The notes beneath the pieces were generated by a model. That model ran no database searches. It saw only the letters and a program-made list of their open reading frames with translations, and was not told where the DNA came from. Position numbers and translations under genes: made by a program. Below, piece by piece: positions 36,396 through 58,700 of a stretch of DNA of 64,000 bases. The first letter of the stretch is position 1; the number at the start of each line of letters is the position of its first letter. This DNA is from Synanceia verrucosa (Eukaryota; Chordata; Actinopteri; Perciformes; Synanceiidae), in NCBI GenBank assembly GCA_029721515.1, contig CM056570.1, forward strand, positions 4,410,533-4,474,532, in the 5' to 3' direction.

Positions 36396-37928
36396 AATTT
36401 CTTTAGAAACTTGTATTTGCGATGGTAAAAACGCAGTCTTCTTGACAATCTTGACCAGTGTTTCATTTTAGACAAACAGTGACATGTGTGAATGCAGGAA
36501 AACAGTCTGGAATCATTTCTTATTTCATCCTTTTTGACTTCATACACTTCATGCAGACGTTATTGGCAGATCATTTCTCAGTAATTCTAACAACAAACAC
36601 AAATAGACTTTAGAGGGGGAGGGGGGGACAACTGCATATGGCAAAATCAGAATAAAAAAAAAAATCAGTTTGTTGTTTTGTTTTGATAAATACTGTGTGG
36701 CCTGACCATGGCTACATTTTTCAGATTTAGGTCCATCTGAGCTGCAAAGTGAAGGCAGGACTCCAGCTTGGACTTTTGGTGAGGGGGTGGAAATTCTCAC
36801 AACAGCTGAAATTGTGTAACCAAACACACAGACACATACACACAAAAAAAAAAACTCATCCACTTCCTCTAATGTAGAAACGATCCAGAGTTTGAGGCGC
36901 TGCTATCTTTAAGGCTCCAAGTTCTGCCTCAAGAAAAAAAGGCTTAAAAAAAAAAACTAACAAAAGAAATGGCAGATGTGGGATGAGAGGAACTATTGAG
37001 ATACCAACCACTGGAATTAACTCAAAGTATGTTGACGGAAATATATCACACCAACATAGAGAACATCTTCATCTTTCACCAGACTCAATATCATACATGT
37101 ATCGGGCTTTCAGTTTTTAGATTGAAGCTTTAAAAGCATGTGGACTCTCTGGCTTTCACTAGACTTGTCTCTGCCATGTTGAAAAGCTTTGTGGGACAGC
37201 TTTTCTATCACTTAAAGTAAACCACTTCTGTTTTCTTGTTCTTATATGAATAACATGGCTTCGTTGTATGAACATGAATCAATCTTTCACAGTGAACCTC
37301 AGGTATGAAAAGGTTTGTTCACTCTAGTATCTGTAAAAGGATGCCTAAAATTAAAATCTGCAAGATGATCAGAGAAAACATGCAAAAAATGACTTTCTTT
37401 ACCAACTAGGAAATTAAATTATTTGAATTCACATTCTCCTGACTGCCTTTTTAAATACCGGGCTAAATTAGGATGGAGGCAGTTCTGCTGAGTGTGATTT
37501 TCTCAAAAAAGGAAAGTGAGAAGAAACTAATGCACATTTTAGATTCAGACTATGCCGACTATGTTGATTAGTCAAGTCCAAAGAGCCTTAGATATGGCAT
37601 CCACACGGTTTGTTTTCATGGTGAGGACGCAACGCTTCTGGCAGTATCCTGAGTCTCAGACCAGCAAGTCCCAAGTCTGTGTTATCCTTTTAACACTCTG
37701 TTCTGAAGCATTGTCCAAAAACGCCCCCACCTTTCTTCAGCACAGGACCAGCATATCTTAAATAGAGGAAGGGAGTTGTGAGACTGCACAGTCCAGCAGC
37801 CATCTCAGTCTTCTTTTGGGAACAGGAGAGGTACTCAGCGGGTGTTCAGACACTAAGCACCAGCCGCTCCATGGGACAGGCTGGCTGACCCTCTCGTCTG
37901 TCTTTGACTGCCTCTTGCTGGCTTCCTC

Positions 37929-46681
<8,753 letters not shown>

Positions 46682-47146
46682 TGTTGTTGATCTAACAATC
46701 TGCTAGCTGTAGCTGCTGTTATTTCTACCAGCAAACATCCAGTTACACTTGAGTCACGCCAGCAAAACTAAACTTAAACACGCGCTCAAAAAACACGGGA
46801 CAGTGTTTCCTCTGGATGACGACCTGGTTGATTTTAACTGTTGTAATCAAACAAGCTAGCAAATTCCAATGCAAACTGGCTGAATGACGTTCAACGTTAG
46901 CAAGCTAACAAGCTAGTATTACACAGCCACGCAAATGGCCAACGAAATGGCGCAATATTTGCGAGAGACGCAAGTGCTCGGTCTGAAAAAATAACTGCCG
47001 AGTACCTCTTGGTACTTCAAGATATCCGAGTTCAATAGCGACGACAAAATGTTTCACTTTTGAATTATATTAACCAGATACTATTTAGCTGCTCATGTTG
47101 GTTAAGCCCCTACTACTGATCGACACTTCCTATTCCAGGATCTCCA

Positions 47147-47210
47147 CCAATCACAGCGCGTTTAGTTTGACAGTAGCCAATGAAAGGACGCCGAAGCCGT
47201 GCCAGCCAAT
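47147..47210. promoter_or_regulatory. sel1l: three CCAAT boxes upstream of sel1l
   Basis: ccaat at 47147-47151, 47177-47181 and 47206-47210, spaced 30 and 29 bp, about 470-530 bp upstream of the sel1l start codon in a locally GC-richer stretch. Regularly spaced CCAAT boxes suit NF-Y binding. The ER-stress element (CCAAT, nine bases, CCACG) was looked for and no perfect copy was seen. Confidence 0.45.
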
Positions 47211-47424
47211 CAGCTGCGTACACAGTTATAGTTCTCGCTGATGGGTTTGTACACGACACCAAAACACAAAGATAGTGATCGTCTGCACTGTAGAAGTGTC
47301 TGTCTTTAATTTCTTGCACCTTAACCAAAGTGAAATTGAAGCAATGGATGTGTAGGTTCAGTGCCAGTGTATATACCCCTCCAGCATAATTTGAGTTATA
47401 AACATTAACTGCAGACACCTATAG

Positions 47425-47470
47425 CAGCATCAGAATCAGCTTTATTGGCCAAGGATGCAAATAAATAAAA
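47425..47470 (+). repeat. dispersed repeat scrap
   Basis: cagaatcagctttattggcc followed by aaggatgcaaat. I recall this start from a very common fish repeat. Only a fragment is present. Confidence 0.5.
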
Positions 47471-47581
47471 TAAGAGATAAATTAACAAACTAAGAGCAGC
47501 TCAATTTGACATAACTTAGTCTGTGTGTGCTACATAGTAGCATAGTACAATCGGATGGAGTGAGTGGAAATGATTCATGAA

Positions 47582-47625
47582 ATAATAATAATAATAATAA
47601 TAATAATTGTTGTTGTTGTTGTTAA
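47582..47625. repeat. compound (AAT)n(TTG)n microsatellite
   Basis: About nine aat units, then about five ttg units. Confidence 0.9.
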
Positions 47626-49768
47626 TATATGGATATCTTTATATGTAGGTGGGAATGACAGTATTTCACTAACATAAATAACTGCTGATTTGATGGGTGT
47701 TATTTTAGGAGCACAGTAAGCATGTTTGAGAATAGCTTACTCTTACTATTAACTACTATTACTACTAATAAAGCTGGCTCAAGAATTACAAAATATATGA
47801 GTATAGCCACTAGTTCCTAAAAGTTACTGTTTTGATTGACTGCAACAATATCAATCCAATATTGCATTAGGTAAAGATTTTTCAATACTATACGTTTATT
47901 GTCCTGGCTTTATCTTGTTGTCGCCTGAGGGTTTCAGCAACTTCAGAATAATATTTTCCACATTTAAATCCAGGATATTGTACAATAACTTTTGGATATT
48001 ATTGCAGTCAGACCTGACTTCAACTCTCCACTAGGAAAAGTGACTGTGCATTGTTATGTCTGACATGAGCCAAGTTAAAATGAACAAAAAAATTCCACAC
48101 AACTGAGTTCAGACTTTCTTTCCATATATAAGTACTCTTTACAGCAGTGTGGTAATGAATAACTGCATGTTTATTTAAAGGTTGCTTTAGTGGTCATTTC
48201 CAACAAAAAATTCACAGTAAACAATATGATACAAGTCATGAAGTGTCTCAATTATTATTTCTTTTTCAAACAGTGACACATTATTGAAACTCCACAGCTT
48301 TCTGTGAAATATCTGTGATGTTTGTGCATGATCATCTACAGTCTGTCGAAACTGTGAGAAACCACAAAGAATCAGATTAGACTTTTGTTGAAAGCCAAGA
48401 GAAACACAGCTATGTGCCAAGAAGATAAAATGAAGATTTTTCTATTCCTGGATCAATACAACTTTTGCCATTGTACCATATCAGCCGATATCCAGACTGA
48501 AGAATGCAGAGCCAAACATTGAAACAACAAAAGAAAAAGTATTAGTGTATTTTACATTTTTTTGTGATTTATTTCTTTAAAAGTCTCACTTGATAGTCCA
48601 AAATAACTTTAAAGTGATTGAGTCTTTGGTACAAAACTTGTAAGGCAACCGATGAATCTATGCAAGTCAACACCCAGGATTCTTATATACATAAATATGT
48701 TTGTACACTGGCGAGTTGCAGCTTCTGAGGATGGATTACACATCAACACACTCAAACATCAACATTCATAATGTACAGCAATATTGATAAACAGTGATGC
48801 CTTCATAGTGTGTCCTGGTTAGCCATCAGTGATGACAATATTAATGTATAACATGTTTTGGAGTCACATATAACTTACAGTACAGTAGTACTTCATCACC
48901 TGTGTGCTCTCTGAGGTCCCACTCCAGCTTTGGACCCACTGACATTCACTCTGTTCATTCTCTCCTGGTTACAGCGAAGTGCTTTTATATATATTCACAT
49001 TCAATATTGCAACCACATTTTTACTTTTTAGGGTTTTTAATACAAATATAAATAGACAAAAGCCAACATTCTCAAATTAGTTGTACAGAAAATGTTATCA
49101 AAGAATTTTCATGTATTTTTATTGTCCCAAACTATATTATTTCAACCTATTACTGCAGACACAACAAAGTGATTAGTGGCAATAAATCACAGTATATAAC
49201 TGCAATACTTACAGTATCACATAATATTTAGAATCACAATGTTGTGGTTCAAGTGCTATGAATAAAAGTGGTCTATCAGGACTCCAGAAATGAGAAGATT
49301 TCTAAAAGCAAGTGGTTTTCTTTGCTATTTTATTTAAGAATAATAATAAAATTTCAACATGTAGCACAAAGGCAGAGTCACAGATTTGCATCTTCAAAGT
49401 TGAAGAATTCAAAATTGTGAACGCAAAAGTGAATTTTCATATGTGACTCTGCTTTCAGGCTTAGTGTAAACCCAAGAACATAATTTTTCATTTTATTATC
49501 TTAAAATCAGGTTGTTCAATTAAGTGGAGAAAAGAAATGTGACACTGACTTCACTAAAAGGGTCTCAATTTGTTTTAAAACTACCAAGAAGTACTTGTAT
49601 TTTTTGGCAGTTTTCAGGGTAAACCAAATGTGTGAAACCATACAACCACCTGCGTTAAAAATAAAAGTACATCCAGAAACCACAGAAAACCAGGTGACGT
49701 TTCCTCTCAGTAGTGGTGAAAATTTAAAGCAGTACGTTATCCAACAGGGCACGATGGGAGGAACAAGT
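47626..49768. other. intergenic region with arhgap18 3' UTR
   Basis: No exon recognised. The right part must contain the arhgap18 3' UTR. Minus-strand aataaa candidates are at 49329-49334 (about 440 bp after the stop) and 48568-48573. Confidence 0.5.
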
Positions 49769-52700
49769 TTATCGCTGCACAGCTTTGATGACCCACTCTG
49801 CTGTCGGGTTCAGCTGGAAGAGGTCTTTCATATAGGTTTCCCCATCTAGACATCTCTCCTCTGTGGAAGGAGAAAGAGGAGAAACAGAGTGAGAGATGCG
49901 TGGTGTCGTTGTTACAACTATAATGGATTACTGCACTCCTCTATGACCTTTAGACCCACAACACCACTCGGACCAACACAATCCAAACATCTTAATTAAT
50001 CGAGCAGGACTTACTGATGTTCCCACCAATCTCGTAGAGACACAGCTCTTCTCGTTTCACTGCCACTGAACTGGAAAAACAAAGAGAGGAAGTATGAGAG
50101 GGGAGATAAAATCAAGACACAAAGAGAGGACTGTATGCGTACTGTATGCATCCACAGTACCTGTCCTGGCTGAGGAAGCGTGTCAATACATCAGCAGCCT
50201 GCAGCTCCTCAGTGAGCTGAACTGCCATGGACACTTTGCTGAACTGTGGCGCCTGAACTCGAATGAATCCCTGTGAACTCTCCTGGTTGTGAACGAACAA
50301 AGACGGAAACAAACAGAGGAAAGAACAGAAACATGTAGTTAATCACTTGACAGTGGAAAGGCTGTCATCACACAAGACGAGGACTTCAGACGACAGGAAT
50401 GTGGACTTGGATAAATTCCTGCTCTTCTGTTTAATAAACTCTAAACCCTGTTTGGTCTTACAGCACTTAGCTGAGCAAGAAGGGTCAAGTGTTGCCATGG
50501 TAACTATTCGTCAAGAAGAACAGCACTCTCTACTGTGCTGCTAAAACCTGCTCGACTCTCAGTATTACAACACAGCAGGATGTGCGACAAAGAAAGTGAT
50601 GAACTTTTCAAATGTTCTGTGCTCAATGGACATGACTGAATATCCATCCATTCATTATCTACCGCTTATCCTTATAGGGTTGCGGGGGGGCTGGAGCCTA
50701 TCCCAGCTGTCTTAGGGTGAAAGGCAGGGTACACCTTGGACAAGTCTCCAGTTCATCACAGGACACATAGAGACAGACAACCACTCACACTCACATTCAC
50801 ACCTACGGTCAATTTAAATTAGCTAATTAACCTAATCCCCATGCATGTTTTTGGATGGTGGGAGGAAGCCGGAGTACCTGGAGAGAACCCACGCAGACAC
50901 AGAAGAACATGCAAACTCCACACATGCAAACTCCGGGCCGGGATTTGAACCCGGTATCCTCTTGCTGTGAGGCAACAGTGCTAACCACTACACCACCATG
51001 CTGCCCATGACTGAATATATCCAATTAAAATAAATATACTGTATATATGGAAGGGTGAAACCCATTGCACCCATTGTGTGATATGGATGTTATGTTATCT
51101 GTACTTCATGCCCACATGTTGAGGATAAAACATTCCCACAAATTCCTGAATATGAAATTCCTGTACATCACCACTAGATGTCCCCTTTTCTCCACAGACT
51201 GTTCAGAAACAGTGCTGCTCCACTTGAGAACTCAAGGGATAGTAGTATTCAAATTGTGACTTTTAAGGTTTTCATTGTGTCGCTGCCACACATGGTCAGT
51301 ATTAAAAGACAGAGAAAGTCTGAAAAAAGCAGGATATGGGTGTTAACTATATGTCTAATAACTACCAAAAGGTCAGTGACAGCTATCTAACCATAGAATT
51401 AAAAGTCTTACCTCTAGCACAGCTTTATCAGATAGTTTGTCAGTGGTTATCTTCTTCAGCAGCTTTCTCACAGCTCTCTCTTTATGTTGTTTCCGAAGGC
51501 TCTCCATGTTTTGATGTCTGACCTGGGTCATAATGAACTTGGGGATCTGGAGATACACACAGGGGAGATTTAATAACCTTGGTACACAACGTACCATGCT
51601 CCATGCTTAATGGAAAAATGAACCAAGGTGTTTTTGTGGATAACGATGCTCTGAGAAATAATGTTCCCATTGATTTCCCCTATAAGAGCGTACAGTTTGT
51701 TAATAGTGGTGATCCTTACCGTCCATAGAAGATTCTGATACCGAATCAGCAGCCGGACGATGTTGGCCGTGCTGGTTGCCATGGAGAACTCCTGTTGCTC
51801 TGTAACCTTGGAGCGGAAGCCTTTGAACATGAAGATGTTGGGCGCCATGACGACGGAGACATTGTTGAGAGTCATTTTATTCTTGGCCTGGTGGTCGATC
51901 ACACGCTGGAAAAACTCCACCAGTGCCTGGGCGATCGAGCAGAGATTTTTATTTTAATCTTATTTATAACAGAAACAGTCAGAGGTTTTTGAAGTGAAAC
52001 ACAAAGTTTCAAACTGTGGTGGTGCATTTACCTTCAAAGTGTCCCGGTTGGCCTCAGGTAACAAAAGGACCAGCAGGTTCAAGGCCTGCAACTGCTGCTT
52101 CTTTGTGGGGAGCTCTTTTAAACACACACACATAGAGATGCTTAATGTGAATAAATGTGGCTGTGAGGCTCCTGAGAGCCAGCAGAATAGTTCAAGAACA
52201 TACTGTTGACAGCAATAAATGCGTTGAGGTACTCCACGGTCAGCAGTGGATGGGGTAACTCCCTGATGAACATCTTCAAAAGGCTAGCAGCATCGTGCTG
52301 TTTCAACTGTTGCCACGGAAACATCCCTTCATAGAAAGAGGACTCGAGCTCCTGGCACAGTGACTGGATTTGGGAGACACAAGTAAGTCGGTTTCACTAT
52401 GTTATTAAACTCCTCAAGGAACAAGTCATGTCACTAAAGCGAACAGCCCTGGTGACAGGCTGCTAGCTAGATAATGCTGGTAGCAAAAGTGGCTGCCAAC
52501 ATTTTCTGCTAGGATAATGCTAAGATTTTACTGCAAAATTTAACAAACCTTGACTCTAGTGGCCGCTCCAGGGATCCGTAGCAGCCCTTCAGTGTCTAAT
52601 CCTTCCTCCTCAATATGAGTAATAAGCTGCAAATGAGACAAAAAGATATAATGGTAAAACATCACCAGTAGAAAAGGGTAAACAATACATTTAAAGACAT

Positions 52701-55700
52701 GCTGATAAATGATCGTGGTACAGTGCCAGTGACTTGTACATAGATTAAAATAATGAATTAGAATATAATATAATAATATTAAAATAATTAATCATTATAA
52801 TTAGATTATATAGTGTTGCTGTTTGATTGATTGGCTGGCTGGCTGGCGTGTTCACTCACCCTCTGCAGTACGAATGGCACTTTGGTCCCAGGAGCCCGCC
52901 TCTGGTCCTGATCCAATAAAGTGGCAAGGGGAACACCGAACAGACCACTTTCTGCACACACACACAAGTCCAAATATTTAGTAATACAGGAATATCATCA
53001 TACAGTACATTAACTGTACAAGTTTACCTGAAAATATAGTAATTTGGATTATTTTAGCCATTTCTAATGTGTGCTTATACTGTATGTTTGCATATAAGCT
53101 CCCTTTTGTATGTTTATCTTCAGGAATTTACCAGTTAACCTGCAGCATTTACTCAGTGAAAGTGAGTACCTTTAGTTTTAACTTTGACAGGTTTGTGGGC
53201 CTTGAGATCTATCCCAGCAGTGTCAAACAGAGCAGTCGACTCCACAAGTACCAGTCTTCGCACCTGACAGGACATTACAGACAAAAACACAATAATAATA
53301 AATAGTAACAGGTTTGAGAAATAACTCAGCCAATTATTATCTTATAGGGCAGTTTGTCTCAGATCATAATATCTTGTCCTAACCAGGGTTCGAATTATAA
53401 TCTGATCATCCGCACCTCCAACGTTTTACTTTTTTTTTTTTGTTTTTTTTAACTCCTGACTTTTAAGGATCCTGCCCTCTCCTTCTCCACTCACTGAGTC
53501 GCTGCCTTTTGTGCTGTTCAGGCGGTCTGACAGAGCAGGTGGACCAAACCATTGTAAACAGAGAGGGGGAAGTAGAGAAATATTTCCACAATAAATAAAT
53601 TTAGTGTTACTAGTTCTTTTGGAAACGAAAATGTTTGTTTTAGTCAGAAAATATGTCTGTGATTGAAATAATGAATGTTGGTCTAGAGACCCCCACACAT
53701 GAAGGATTTTACTGCCTTTATGGGAGCTCATACCCCTCTGGCTCCTACGTAATTCGAACCCTGGTTCTAACACATTTCCTGTACATACCTTTTTCATGTC
53801 CAGAGGAGACAGATCTCCTGTTCTCGTCTGACCTGTTTTATCTCGGAGCAGCTTAAAGTTCTGGAGAAGAAGAGCAAAGAGACAGAGAGAACATACTAAG
53901 TAAACACTGTGCTATATTATATTTTATTGTATTTACTTATATATTAAATGCTGAATGTGGACTGTGTCTTATACACTATTATTATACACTGTTAGTTATA
54001 CTGTTACTTATCAGTCTGGCACATACCATGCTACTTACTTATTTTGTCATTGCTTCTCATTTTTATATGGGCCATTATCATACTGGTGCTCTATCCACTT
54101 GGCTGCTGTAACAATGTAAATTTCCCCATTGATGGGATGAATAAAGGTTCATCTTATCTTATCTTAATACTAGCTTTAACCACTAGATGGCACTACAGAC
54201 CAGCACCCAAATTGTCTCACACAGTGCTGAAGTGCAACATAACCTGACATCTAACAGAACTATTTGTCTATCACTAGCTACACATACGATCTAATACAAC
54301 TCTAATGTGGGTAGTTGATATTAAATATTCTTTCTCCACTGTTTCTCTCTCTATGTCTGTTTTCATGGTATTACAAGACCAATGCAACACAATAAAACAA
54401 CCCGAATAAACTTAAGAATGTAAAGTGGAACCATTTAGCTTCGCCGACGCTGCAATAAAAGATGGCAACAGCGAGAGAGACATTCAAAGTAGCACATCAC
54501 TTAAATAGTAATAATTAATAATAATTAATAAAATATAAATTAATAAAAAATTAAAATTAATAATAATATACATAGTGCACACTTACCGGTAGTTTGTCGT
54601 CAGCTGAGTTCGGGCTCATGGTAACCTTAAACTTTTGGTGGTTGTCCCAGTAAGTGAGCGCCTGCTCTGAAAACGCCACTTCAACGTTCAGTTCTGTCTC
54701 CGTTTCTGCTGATACACAAGAAAAGTATGACCACACAGGTAGTGAAGTAGGTAGAGTACAGCTGTATGTGAACAGAGACAGAGAATTAAATGTGTTTTCC
54801 ACAGATAAAGCCACTTTGTTTAAATCACTGCAGCACAGAGACAAAGAAAGAGCTGACTTATTTTAATGTACTACTGTATACAGAAACGGTAATCTGGTAT
54901 TGTGCAGATCTGGAATGATGGGAATATTCTTCAGTTTTTGTTAACACAATCACAACTTCCTGTATGTATATATGTTGAGCTCTGCCAGCTAAAACAAGTG
55001 TTGTATTATTTTCTATTGTTTCTATCACACCGTATTTCTGTTCTATGATTTCCAACATGTGCGAATGAGTTGCTCGGCAGAAGTTTATTTGGGCTTCAGT
55101 TCATCATTCTCAATAGTGACTCAGACTGTATATGAGTATTGAGCACGCACCGGCTGAAGTGACATCTTTCTGTCCATTCTCACTTCCCCCTTTGACTTTA
55201 CTGGGCTCCTCATCCTGCTGCACAAAGCACAAACCAGACGCACATCACTGTACAGCACACAGTGTAATGTTCACACAGAGCTCCTACTCCTTGTTACATA
55301 TTATCTTGTCTGTTAATTAGTGGACAAACTGTGCATCCAAGTGAAAAAATGTGAAAGACTCTCGCTTTAAGATGGTTTGTTCTGCTGACCAGAGTAGTTT
55401 GCAGTAGCAGTAGTACTTCTACCCTTCGCCAACACATATATTTTCAATACTACATTAAATATGAATCCGGTCATTCCAGAGTATTGAAAGGACTTCATTT
55501 GGTGGTATAAAAAACAGCTTGGTAATTGGTTACTTATTACCACCAGACTGGAGAAGTAACACTAAATGCATATATAGCAAAGTTGTGCCCACTTCCTTTG
55601 TGGTTCAAAAAAAGGAAATGTCTCATCTGTGTGTTGTGGTGGGACAGGAGGGAAGAGATCGTGAAGGAAAAACAAGCGTCAGGTTCTTTTTCATGCCAGT

Positions 55701-58700
55701 TATCCAACATGATTTAAACGAGTGCTGTGATCTCAATTAACACATTTCTAAAAATTAAATAATAATCAAAAGCTTTAAAAGGGACATCAACAATTTGGAA
55801 ATACAAATTTGGTTCTGCAGAAGGATTAAGAGAGGATGAATACCACTCTTAATTTCCCAGAGGGCACTGTCTGAAAGGATCAATACAATTTTATCTATCT
55901 ATCTATCTGTCTATTAAGTAAATATAAGGCTACAACCAGCAGCAGCTTAGCCTAGCATCAAAACTAGTGCTGAATTTAATTTACAGAGCTGGGAATGACA
56001 TCACACCGAGTTGACTGTGCTCAAGTACAAAAAACAAAACAATTAATTGTCTGTATCAACTCGACTCGCTTGAGGTTTGTTGAAAACGTTTCACCTCTCA
56101 TCCAAGAGGCTTCTTCAGTTAATTAATTGTGCTTGCTCCGGCCAGGTTACCAGCCAGTCTTGTTAGGACATTCAAACACTGTAGAAGTTGGTCAGTAATG
56201 TGTGTACGACTGATTTAACGAGACACAAATAAGGAAAAGAAAAAATGCTTATAAACAGAACGTTCTACTGTTGTTGTTGATGTTCAGAGCAGCCATGTTA
56301 CGTTTAAAGGTCGGCGGTAAGGTAAGGGTCATCCTACTTGTTGAAGTCCTGAGAATGGTATCAATCTAATCAAACTGATTGTCTATAATAAGCACATTTC
56401 CCAAATATACCTTTAACAAGCTCTTAAATTTTGAGTAACACAGATTAAAATGATTGATGATTGTCTCAGACACTCTTTCATGTTGATACATGTTGTGTGT
56501 GTGTGCATCTCCTAACCTTTTCAGGAGGTCTAAATATATCCCTGACATCGGGAAAGTGTTGCCGGTTGCGTCGGCGTAGCTGCAGTGACGTCAAACGACG
56601 TTCTACAGCTGCCGTCTGAGACCTGGTCAGCGTGGACAGGAACACCGCACTGTCTTCTTCCTGTCAGTCAGTCAATCAGATTCAAGCATGAGTCAATATG
56701 TCTCATATCTACACAGCAGATCACAAAACACCATCAGATACATTCTTACTGACACGAGCAGGTTCAAAGCACGGCGTTAACAAACAGTACAGTACTGCAA
56801 ATAATACAGTGCTAAACTACGACTCAGAGAGATGATTGACACCTGATCCAGGTCAGCTGCTAGTGAATCATCAAATAGACGTGTGAGGCCCGCCTCTGCA
56901 AGCCACGCCTCCTCCTGTTCACCTTCTGAAAGAGAAAGATGAGAGGAAGATAAGGGACTTTCATTTTGGTTGTTTGGTCACTGAGATGGTATTTTTTTAT
57001 CCCTATGGACGACAAAATTGTAAGGGAAAGGTGTGACCCCAGACAGCAGGACACACACACTCTACAGGAAGTGTGTGTTTGCGCCACAGAACAATAGTCT
57101 TTATAAACAGGATAGATAAGACTCATGGACACACAGGACTGCATACCTCACATGCAACAATGCAGTGCTCATCTGCCTGAGCTGGCAGAGAGTTTTGATA
57201 AACAATTTCTTCTCAGTTCTGTCTTTTTGTTGTTCATGTCTGTTCCTAAAGGCCACTGTCTCATGATAAATTCATGACTGGAACCACACATGCCCAACCA
57301 ATCTATGAACGCTGCCACTATATGAGGGCTACATCCTAACGATCACCTTCACTGGTGTTCAAACTTTCCGATAATGTCTCGATTAATCAGATTAATCAGT
57401 CATTTGATCTATAAAATGTTAGAAAATAGTGGAAAATCGTTGATCGGTGTTTCCCAAAGCCCAAGATGATGACTTCACATTGTCAACACTTCAAAGACAT
57501 TTAGTTTACTGACATAGCAGTGTAAAAAAACAGAAAATATTCACATTTAAGAATCTAAAATCAATGATTTTTACTTTTTTCATAAAAAACTAAATTGATT
57601 ATCAAACTCTCCATTGCAGTGTGTCCTCTGTAGAAGGCTCTAAACCAAAAGGCTCTAAACCTAAAATATAATGAAAAATGTCTTTGTACGTTAACAAATG
57701 AAGGAAAAGGGGGAATTTATGTCTCTTTCAGGTCGATCTATGGACACGGTGTATCCTACCCTCAGGAATTTTCTGCTGCTCCTCCTCTTGTACTTCCCCT
57801 TCTCCTCCACCTTCTCCCCTCCCTGCTGCTCCTCCTGAGCGAGTGATATTCTCCACCTCCTTCCAGTAGTCGTCCATCTCCAGCTCATCCAGAGAGTCCT
57901 GCGTGACACAGATGAGGATTTCACCATTTAGTTTCAAGTTCCCATTCATGTTTCATATCTAGTTTCTGTCCTAAAGAGTGTTGTTGATCAGATGTGATGC
58001 ACAGAAAAAAAATAACCCAGATTGAACATGTCTACCACAACTGGCTGTGCAGCTTCTCTCAGATACAGTATACACACACATATTTTACATAAAACATCTG
58101 GGATTCAAACAGACATTGGAGCTCCAGTCCCCTCTGCTTTTCCAAAAAAAAGGCATTTGTCTGTTTATTACTGAGCAACCAAGACTGAAAGTGCAGTCAC
58201 TCCACGAGCTGTAAATTACTGAAAACATAACGAGGAACGACAATTGTGTTCCTGCCAACCAAACATCCCGTAAAATGTTTACAGTTAAGATTTAGACATT
58301 TATAGCAAACATTCTTATCCTGGGTTAGCTGAACAGGTTGTTGCCTGTGAATCCAACCACTTCTCCTCTGACAGTGTAAAGAGAAATGCTGGGCTGATAA
58401 CTAACATGTGAGCGTTATTATTTATGGAAGGCAAATAACACAGTCCCTAATAGTTTATCAGTAGTTTTATTTAGAAGTATAATGGGGCAGATATGATATT
58501 TTGAATGTTTTGTACACAGGTTTTTGTAGTTTATCTGTTACACAGCAGCAATGTACTAAAAATGTTTTTTGAGAGACTAAGTCCATCAGTGTTTGATCTT
58601 ACATTGTTCATCTCTTGAAAACTCAATGCAGAAACACTCGATGACTTCTTAACTCGCACTGAAGATTTACAAGAATCTCACAGCTGAATGTTAAGAAAAG

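Noticed and set aside
47147..47225. ER-stress response element before sel1l
   Set aside because: CCAAT boxes are present but the CCACG half is not found at the required nine-base spacing.
50930..51005. Possible tRNA gene on the minus strand
   Set aside because: It is the head of a SINE bounded by a target-site duplication.
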